This document shows, one piece after another, positions 1 through 7,500 of a stretch of DNA of 35,803 nucleotides; position 1 is the stretch's first letter; each line of letters begins with the position of its first letter. Under the pieces are notes generated by a model. The model made no database searches, had not been told where the DNA came from, and saw only the letters and a program-made list of their open reading frames with translations. The DNA is taken from contig JAUCBJ010007987.1 of NCBI GenBank assembly GCA_032718475.1, positions 1 to 35,803 of the forward strand. The letters are read 5' to 3'. The position numbers and the translations under genes were made by a program. The DNA is from Nemertoderma westbladi. Its lineage: Eukaryota; Xenacoelomorpha; Nemertodermatida; Nemertodermatidae.

Positions 1-755
1 ATAACATTTTCTTCGATAATTTTTTTTAATTTTTCGCGAAATCGGATCGTTTTGGGTCAAAGAGTCACAAAATATAACCCAAATTCTTGGGCTAATTTTT
101 TCGACTAAATCTGTATTCAGCCCCAGGGTGTGGTAATCTTATTGACTGACAATCATTAAATGAGATCTGTCTATTACCTGAGACTAAAGAACACAGACTC
201 TATAGTAGTGTAATAGGAGGTAGGGAATGCAGGTTTCAATCTCGTTAGGTCTAGCTGGCAGCCGTGTGGCTAGTTACATACAACCCCCCTCCACTGGCAT
301 TCCCAGCAACTGGCTCCCTTACACACACATCCCCCATCTATGTACCAGCCAACTTGCAAGTTGGCCAATAAATGATCAGTATTTAATGAGAATCCATTTT
401 TTATGCCGTTTTAATTACTTTAGATCAATTAAAGACACAATTATTAAAGCAAATCACTTGAACTAATTAAAAACTATAATAGAATGGCGTATGTGGATTA
501 CATCTGTATAATTTTTAATTATAATTATTTAAATCTTATACTGTAAAACAATTAATTTCCTTTAAAAGGCAGGTTGAAAATGGTGTTTTCACCGTAATCA
601 ACTTAATTAACTAATTAACTGCTATTATCTTAGCTTCTCGAAGGCCACACGGAAATTCTACTTGGAAAATTTCTAAACTTTTGCCAAACAACATGTGTAC
701 CAAGTTTGGATAGATTTCATCAAAGATTGGCTGAGTTATTAACGTTTAAAATTGA
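1..755. other. Intergenic DNA, no gene seen
   Basis: AT-rich sequence with no reading frame that looks like protein. A small open frame at 227-466 has no recognisable content. From about 660 onward it merges into a dispersed repeat that recurs in inverted form near 11100-11260 and as a diverged copy near 27843-28000. I see no promoter, RNA gene or splice-consistent exon here. Confidence 0.5.
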
Positions 756-828
756 ACACGACAGAACGACAGAACGACAGAACGACAGAACGACAGAACG
801 ACAGAACGACAGAACGACAGAACGACAG
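756..828. repeat. 8-bp microsatellite (GACAGAAC)n
   Basis: About nine uninterrupted copies of an 8-base unit, GACAGAAC. It sits inside a dispersed repeat: the bases before it (GGCTGAGTTATTAACG) and after it (AATGGTACCACTACGC) recur in inverted order near 11150-11225, where the microsatellite is almost absent. The array is therefore an expansion inside one copy of that repeat and is not coding. Confidence 0.9.
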
Positions 829-1000
829 GTTGATTAATGGTACCACTACGCTAAGGCTCACTCACTTCGTGGCTCGCCCCACAAGGGTCTTTACCACTGA
901 AAAGAGACCTTTGCAAGCAATCACTTTGCAGCAAGACAATCTCCCATCCAGACGAATTTATGTTTCGCCTCAATGCCATTGCCTTCGCCAAGTAGTTCAA
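829..1000 (+). repeat. Dispersed repeat, right part of copy 1
   Basis: The block AATGGTACCACTACGC, followed by CTCACTTCGTGGCTCGCCCC, has relatives at 1331-1365, in inverted form at 11050-11200, and a diverged one at 27950-28000. It resembles short dispersed elements common in aquatic invertebrates, with an internal GACAGA-type microsatellite. No terminal repeats or target duplication could be placed, so the class is open. Confidence 0.55.
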
Positions 1001-1862
1001 TGAACCCGGAATTTTCTATTTAAACTTTTATAAGCGTTTTAAAAGTGTCTTTTGCGGTATTACAACCTTTGTATCGCCCGCATTCTGCACATTAATCGGG
1101 ATTTTTTCATATATATGTTACAAGGATTCAAGATATGTAACAATGTCTGAGTTTCCAGACAGATGGCATTAATAATTACACAACGTTCTGAAACTTATTG
1201 TTTGTATGCAGCTACGTAATAGATTGTAGCACAGCTACTTATCAACTTGGACATAAATAATACATATTAATTGATAATAATACAGACGGCCATTTATATG
1301 TCCATTTAGCACATAGTAACTAAACTGCATGCTAAGGCTCCAGTCATCTCGTGGCTCGCCCCACGAGTACAGAACTAAAACAAGACTAAAATAGGCCTAC
1401 AACAACTGTAGGCCTGGGTTTACTGCACTTAATAAGTATGACTCGTGTGCCAATAGATATCTATTTCGTTACCCACGGTTTGGTAATACAGAACCTTAAC
1501 AGTTTATAGGTAATGCCAACAAATACTATTGTATAGTAGAGTATCTTCATTGGCATATCTTCTAATACGTTTGAGATAAAGTGCGATAGGTATACAATTA
1601 AATCAGCTGGTTATTCAGGGGTACCATAGGGAGCGTGTTCTTCATACAGTAGCTTTTGCGTTATCGCTGCGTGCCCAAGGTAAATATTATCAGTGTCATG
1701 TTCGGAATTGAAAAATAGCTAAGCATAGATTATTTAATAACGAAATTTTTAAATGTTATATTATATACTTTGAAATACATCTCATTGCATTGGTTTGAGA
1801 CTATTGATGACGACTATTTTTACTTACAATAGAACAGGGGTCTACTGCATGACTGAGTTCCA
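1001..1862. other. Intergenic DNA, no gene seen
   Basis: AT-rich. It holds a 35-bp piece of the dispersed repeat at 1331-1365 and nothing else I recognise. Its right end is the presumed upstream region of the CRAL-TRIO gene. Confidence 0.5.
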
Positions 1863-1910
1863 ATGCAAATTATAACGAAAGTTAATCCCAACTCCATGAG
1901 AGGATATAAA
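1863..1910 (+). promoter_or_regulatory. Candidate core promoter: octamer plus TATA box
   Basis: A perfect octamer ATGCAAAT lies at 1863-1870 and a TATAAA at 1905-1910, about 90 bases before the start codons of the CRAL-TRIO gene. The octamer is the classical POU-factor site, and its spacing of about 35 bases to the TATA box is typical of a proximal element. Both are short motifs in AT-rich DNA, so chance occurrence is possible. The order and position relative to the reading frame are the support. Confidence 0.4.
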
Positions 1911-1995
1911 ACCGAGAAATAGGCACCCATTTAAAATACCTACAGTAGGTCTAATAATAATTCCTTGTATTACTGAAAATTATCATATAAATTAA

Positions 1996-2796
1996 ATGAA
2001 AATGGCGCCTCCGGTATTTCCGAATAAATTTCCTGACACTATAGAAACCGAGGAACACAAACAATTAGTCAAAGATGTGAGAAATACTTTCATAACCAAG
2101 TTCCAGGCGTCTATAGACGATGAAACATATTATCCCGAAGATGTTTATATAATAGACAAGGAAGACTGGTGGGTTTGGTGTTTTATCCGGAATCACCATC
2201 TAGATAAAGACGTATTGGCTACCGCAGTGGACAATATAAACAAGAGTTTAACATGGCGCAAGTCGTATGGGGTTCGCGATATTAGCACATCAACAGTTAG
2301 TCAAGAAATATTGAACAAAGGACAAATGTACGTACATGGGGAGGATTTGAATGGTAATAAGATGATTCACAACCACGCGCGACTCCACAACAAGGCGATG
2401 ACCGCTGAGACACAGAAAGTCTTCGTTTTACATCTAGAGAGGGAATACTTCCAAGCTAAAGGGGAAATAAAGTTTATTTTATTTAGTGACATGCACCAGG
2501 CTGGGATGGGCAATATTGATATGGAGTTTACCAAATTCACGGTAAATTGTCTCAAGGAATATTTCCCGGCGGCCATGAGGTACGTTTTGGCTTACGAAAT
2601 GCCAATGATTTTCAGCGCAGCTTGGGCCGTCATCAAACAGTTTATGGGGAAAGAGGCTGCTGCCCGAGTTATAATGGCCAAGAAAAAGAACATTCAAGAG
2701 TTTATAGCCCCCGAGTATCTCTATCCTTATATGGGGGGAACAAACAGTTATGTTTATAGTTATAGTAATGGTGAGCCAGCCACAGAGAGCGGTTGA
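1996..2796 (+). CDS. CRAL-TRIO domain protein, MOSPD2 N-terminal-like
   Basis: A single uninterrupted frame of 266 codons. The second ATG at 2002 (A at -3, G at +4) has the better start context and gives 264 aa. Residues ~55-110 form the CRAL-TRIO N part (RNHHLDKD, TWRKSYGV). The lipid-binding CRAL-TRIO fold follows: MYVHGEDLNGNKM, FILFSDMHQAGMGNIDMEF, then EYFPAAMRYVLAYEMPMIF and ending EYLYPYMGGTNSY. The order and the closing P-x-MGGT motif match the N-terminal half of MOSPD2, an ER-anchored lipid-transfer and contact-site protein. The MSP domain and C-terminal membrane anchor of MOSPD2 are absent, so this is either a CRAL-TRIO-only paralogue or the gene continues by splicing. A donor-like GTGAGC sits at 2771-2776, just before the stop, but I found no downstream MSP exon. 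The lack of introns could mean a retrocopy. A possible ATTAAA poly(A) signal is at 2820-2825. Confidence 0.85.
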   Translation: MKMAPPVFPNKFPDTIETEEHKQLVKDVRNTFITKFQASIDDETYYPEDVYIIDKEDWWVWCFIRNHHLDKDVLATAVDNINKSLTWRKSYGVRDISTSTVSQEILNKGQMYVHGEDLNGNKMIHNHARLHNKAMTAETQKVFVLHLEREYFQAKGEIKFILFSDMHQAGMGNIDMEFTKFTVNCLKEYFPAAMRYVLAYEMPMIFSAAWAVIKQFMGKEAAARVIMAKKKNIQEFIAPEYLYPYMGGTNSYVYSYSNGEPATESG

Positions 2797-2829
2797 GTTC
2801 ATTTGATTAGCAGTTAACAATTAAAGTAC

Positions 2830-3253
2830 AGCAATTATTAACCTGTTGACTTTGGTTTTGCAAAATCAAGCTAATATCTTAGACAGCCATTTAGCCTAAT
2901 ATACTTTCGCCATTATAAAGCATACACTAGTAGGTGGGGTTTGTATATTGGCCCTGAAAGCTGAAAATTTGCTTCGTGTTATTATTATTTCGCATCAATC
3001 ATTATTCACATTTATCATATAAATATAATATTGTAATTGCCAGCAGAAATTATATTGTAAGCCAAGAAAACACTAAATTTATAATAACTTTTGAGTGTGT
3101 GAATGGAATTAATTATAATTACGTGCAAAACTTTTATAATTCGAGTGAATTTTGAATAAGAATTTTGATTCATAAATAATAATAATTAATCAAATATTGA
3201 TGATCTCTCCAAGTCTTTGTATTAAATGTAATTCCGTCTCAATATTATAGTAT
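2830..3253. other. Intergenic DNA after the CRAL-TRIO gene, no gene seen
   Basis: AT-rich sequence with no credible reading frame or exon. It includes the presumed 3' flank of the CRAL-TRIO gene. Confidence 0.5.
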
Positions 3254-3276
3254 CCCCCCCCCCCCCCCCCCCCCCC
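3254..3276. repeat. C homopolymer, 23 bases
   Basis: An uninterrupted run of 23 C in AT-rich surroundings. It is one of eight G/C runs of 14 or more in the window, so its length here may be inexact. Confidence 0.9.
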
Positions 3277-3380
3277 ATGACGACTACAATAATGATATTA
3301 ATGTTCCAAAAAAGTTGAATTATTTATCTTCACCTATATGCAAAAAGTTTATATAATAATTAAAGAGAATTTAATATATT

Positions 3381-3426
3381 ATTTTTATATTTTATTTTAT
3401 TTTATTTTATTTTATTTTATTTTATT
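3381..3426. repeat. (TTTTA)n microsatellite
   Basis: About nine copies of the pentamer TTTTA. On the minus strand this yields several overlapping AATAAA hexamers downstream of the tetraspanin stop, so it could serve as a distant poly(A) signal for that gene. This is inference only. Confidence 0.85.
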
Positions 3427-3659
3427 ATGGTTGATATGTATATATATTTTGATATGGCTTTCAAAACAATGTCCATTGAACAATCGTATGAATAATTTCC
3501 AATATAATTATTATTTTACTTTACAACCACCTATCACTAACTAAAGTAATAGAGTCTTTCCGGTATTAAAACTAGTGAAAGAAAGTCGATTAGTTTTTAG
3601 ATAAATATTGATATTTGTGTTAACCTTTTCTAAAAGTTTCCTAGTATTATTAAACCTAG

Positions 3660-4375
3660 GGTTTTCACCCTAGTTTACACTATTTCACCCTATTTTACAC
3701 TATTTTAAACTCTTTCACCCTATTTTACACTATTTCACCCTATTTTACACAATTTCACCTTATTTTACACAATTTTACACTATTTTACACAATTTTACCC
3801 TATTTTACACTATTTCACCCTATTTTACACTACTATTTTACACAATTTTACCCTATTTTACACTATTTTACACTATTTTACACTATTTTACACTATTTCA
3901 CCCTATTTTACACTATTTCACCCTATTTTACACTACTATTTTACACAATTTTACCCTATTTTACACAATTTTACACTATTTCACCCTATTTTACACTATT
4001 TCACCCTATTTTACACTATTTCACCCTATTTTACACTATTTTACACTATTTTACACAATTTTACCCTGTTTTACACAATTTCACCCTATTTTACACTATT
4101 TTACACAATTTTAACCTATTTTACACTATTTCACCCTATTTTACCCTATTTCAAACTATTTCACCCTATTTTACTCTATTTCAAACTATTTCATCCTATT
4201 TTACTCTATTTCAAACTATTTCATCCTATTTTACACAATTTTACACTATTTAACCCTATTTTACACCATTTTACACTATTTCACCCTATTTTACACTATT
4301 TCGCCCTATTTTACACTATTTTACAGAATTTTACCCTATTTTTACACTATTTCACCCTATTTTACACTATTTTAC
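3660..4375. repeat. Satellite of ~11-bp half-units, TATTTTACACT / TATTTCACCCT
   Basis: Roughly 700 bases built from two alternating 11-base half-units, TATTTTACACT and TATTTCACCCT, with variants (ACAAT, TACTCT, CAAACT) in irregular order. One strand is strongly depleted of G. It begins about 50 bases past the tetraspanin stop codon and lies between the convergent 3' ends of the two host genes, so it would be in the tetraspanin 3' UTR or just downstream. No reading frame runs through it. Confidence 0.9.
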
Positions 4376-4425
4376 ATGCGGCTACGAAGCAGTGCGGTGC
4401 ACGTTGCGACCCGGTTCATAATTTA

Positions 4426-4599
4426 TCAAAGTTGTGAAAACGTCCTTTGGATATCTCTATCCATATGCATCGCGCGACAGAGTTTAATTAAACAGATAAT
4501 TTCACTGAGAGTTACCAAGTCTATAACGATCCCAATCACAGAGATTAACGGTGTTCCTTGCATCAGCATCCGATGAAATATTTCCTCACATCCTTTGAC
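4426..4599 (-). CDS. Tetraspanin exon 4 (end of loop, TM4, tail)
   Basis: The frame opens directly after an acceptor (GTAATGCAG, AG at 4601-4600) and codes for VKGCEEIFHRML, a hydrophobic segment LISVIGIVIDLVTLSEIICL and a short basic-acidic tail, with TGA at 4428-4426. KGC supplies the last conserved Cys of the large loop. The exon joins exon 3 in phase 0. It has no start codon of its own and would be missed by ORF-length criteria. Confidence 0.83.
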   Translation of the reverse strand, partial: VKGCEEIFHRMLMQGTPLISVIGIVIDLVTLSEIICLIKLCRAMHMDRDIQRTFSQL

Positions 4600-7500
4600 C
4601 TGCATTACCGAAAATCACATTAATGTGTAAAAAGATGGACATTATTTAAATTACAGCTATATTTACAGTGGTACCTTACCTTACTTGAATATATCAAGGA
4701 CTTCTAGAACATGGCATATTCTATAAATACATTATATAACATAGTGTATATATTAGTATTACTTAATGAATACACCATTTTGGGAAAATATTTGCAAATT
4801 AATTTTTATTCGATTATGATGTGAAATTTAACGGATATTTCAATCTGAAAACGGCTTAGCAGTTTAGGCCTAGCTCTTTTTAATTTTAGAGTTATCATAC
4901 ATCTTTTTTATCATACACTTTTAATAATCTGAGAACAATTGAAAATAATATTGGTGCAACTATGTTTAACTGCAATTTTCTAAGAATATTTTTTTCCCGA
5001 CTTTAGTAACTTCATAACCCTACTACATCTAAAAAATTGTTCGAAAATGGTGTACCCCCCCCCCCCCCCCCCCCCTTAAATAAATACTACACTATGTTCT
5101 GGAAGTCCTAAGACTAAACATTTCCTCTGCCGCTTCTTCTACCATCTCCACTTAACATAGATTAGACATTGTTTTAACATATATTATAACGGTTCTAACC
5201 GATATTTATCTTAAAATTTATTGCGACATATCAGTGTGTCTAAGTCAATCAATTTCCGATAATACTGTACTATACGTACAGTACCCTTTCTCATTCCTTT
5301 TGTACACAGTGATGCTATTTTTTGTATTAACCGTTTATTATAGTAACTATTTAACAAGCTTAACAACCAACCGTATGTTTAAAGATATCCTCATCCCAGT
5401 TGGCGCTCGTGACACAAGAATCGGTAGAGTTCGGCGTATTGCTGAAATCAACCCAAGTGCAGCATGACCACGGAATCGTTTGTTTACCTTGCCAACGGTA
5501 ACTAATGCCTAGATCCCCAGTCATGAAGTGCCCACTCGCCCTAGTATCATCAACACCAACGCCCGTTGGACCCATATTACCCATGTCACCCACGGGACCA
5601 AGGCCCATTGCTGGGTGAGCGAATTCCAAAAGATGGCGCTTCGTTACGCTTGGCTGGTTATTTTCAGTCGATGAATAGGGTTGGAGATCTTCACGTGTTT
5701 TCATGATCCTATTTATATATATTCATACATTCTTACACCAATATTAAGTTACTGGAGACTAACATATTGAAGTTGTTCGGTACGGTACATAATGTAGCAG
5801 TTAATATCCCGGCAGGATATATAATTTGTTCTTTATGTCCCGGAAAGATATACAGTGTTGCATAGCAAAGAAATACAGGCAGTTAACTTTACCGATCATA
5901 CTGCTCTGTACATTTGGTTTCATTCAACCTTCATTAGTTAAGCACTTCGTAAAAATACTGGTAGAAATATTGAGTTCACAGTCAAAACGAAACCATCACA
6001 TATCCAACACAATCTGAGTGTCGAGAAGTTACCGATAGGCCATAAATTTACAGTAAGTTAAGTTTGTAAGTTAGTTTTAAAGTCTCGTAAACCTCTAACT
6101 TGTTATGATTTCTCGAACAGGGCAAAGGAACTACTACTACTACTACTACTAGGATCGGCATGCTGCATTGCAGCTGCATTTTTAAGAATGCTCTACCGGC
6201 TTATCGACAAAATTGCACCGCCACAACTCCCTATCACCCATGACATTTGCTAGATTATCCGCATCTTCAAGGCCAGTGTCCTTTAAGATGCTTCTCAAGA
6301 AAGTCATGGGCTGTCCACCATGCTTATTCACTCCATGAGGCTGCCAAAGTACAAGATTATGCACTGGCTGGTCCTCACGGCGAAAGCAATGTCCTGCAAA
6401 GCGGAGGCGATTTTGTTCTCTTTTGTTGGGGGAACCAATGAGACACCTCCAATGTTATATAGTGTCTCGTTGGAGATATGTGCATTCTACTTCACACAAT
6501 GAACCGGGCGTAGCATTCTTGTTAATGTGCCATCCAGAGATTTGGTGTCCTCAGCAGTTAGAGCCCAGCATGGACTCCCATAGAGGAGTACTGGAACTAC
6601 TGCTGCTCTAAATAATCGGACCTTAAGTTTCCGATTAATTCTCGGTGACTTCCAAATCCTGGAAAGCCTATTCAAGGCTGCCCATGCCTTTCCCTTACGT
6701 ATTCGAAGGTCCTCACCTGACTTCCGGATCCATGATCCCAGGTAACAGAAGTCATCCACATGCTCAAGCATACCATCTTTTGAGCTTATGCTCATCCGAT
6801 CAGAGACTTGCTGAGGACTTGCAAAGGAACTACTGTACTGTACAGTACGTACAACAACATCACAATGCGTCACCACATCGAGCCCATTACATTTTGGTTG
6901 ACTGACAGACACTTAATTAATATAAATATATAAACTCACCTCTGCAGATCGGTTTGGTTGTAGTCTTTAGCTCCTCCAGCTCCACAGCAGCCCCATTTCG
7001 ACTGGATTGTAAACAGAAACACAACATCTGGGTTGTTCAGATCCTCTGCGGTGTAATATTTGCTATCGATAATTCCAAGTAGATGGTTTGAGAAGCAAGA
7101 AACTAAAAACCTTTCAAATCCAAGCACAATAACCAATCCTGTGTATCAAAATTACATGAAATCAATAACAAATCCAAGCACAATAACCAATCCTGTGTAT
7201 CAAAATTACATGAAATCAATAACAAATCCAAGCACAATAACCAATCCTGTGTATCAAAATTACATGAAATCAATAACAAATCCAAGCACAATAACCAATC
7301 CTGTGTATCAAAATTACATGAAATCAATAACAAATCCAAGCACAATAACCAATCCTGTGTATCAAAATTACATGAAATCAATAACAAATCCAAGCACAAT
7401 AACCAATCCTGTGTATCAAAATTACATGAAATCAATAACAAATCCAAGCACAATAACCAATCCTGTGTATCAAAATTACATGAAATCAATAACAAATCCA

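Larger units (their letters stand above)
5709..6939 (-). other. Tetraspanin intron 2, with a non-LTR insertion
   Basis: Runs from the consensus donor GTGAGT (6939-6934) to the acceptor at 5710-5709. About half its length is the non-LTR copy at 6136-6820, inserted in the same orientation as the gene. The remainder (5711-6121) shows no coding signal. Confidence 0.75.

Noticed and set aside
2479-2820. 113-codon minus-strand frame
   Set aside because: Shadow of the CRAL-TRIO gene on the opposite strand.
4376-4576. 66-codon plus-strand frame starting at the satellite edge
   Set aside because: Antisense of tetraspanin exon 4; the minus strand encodes TM4 with correct splice phase.
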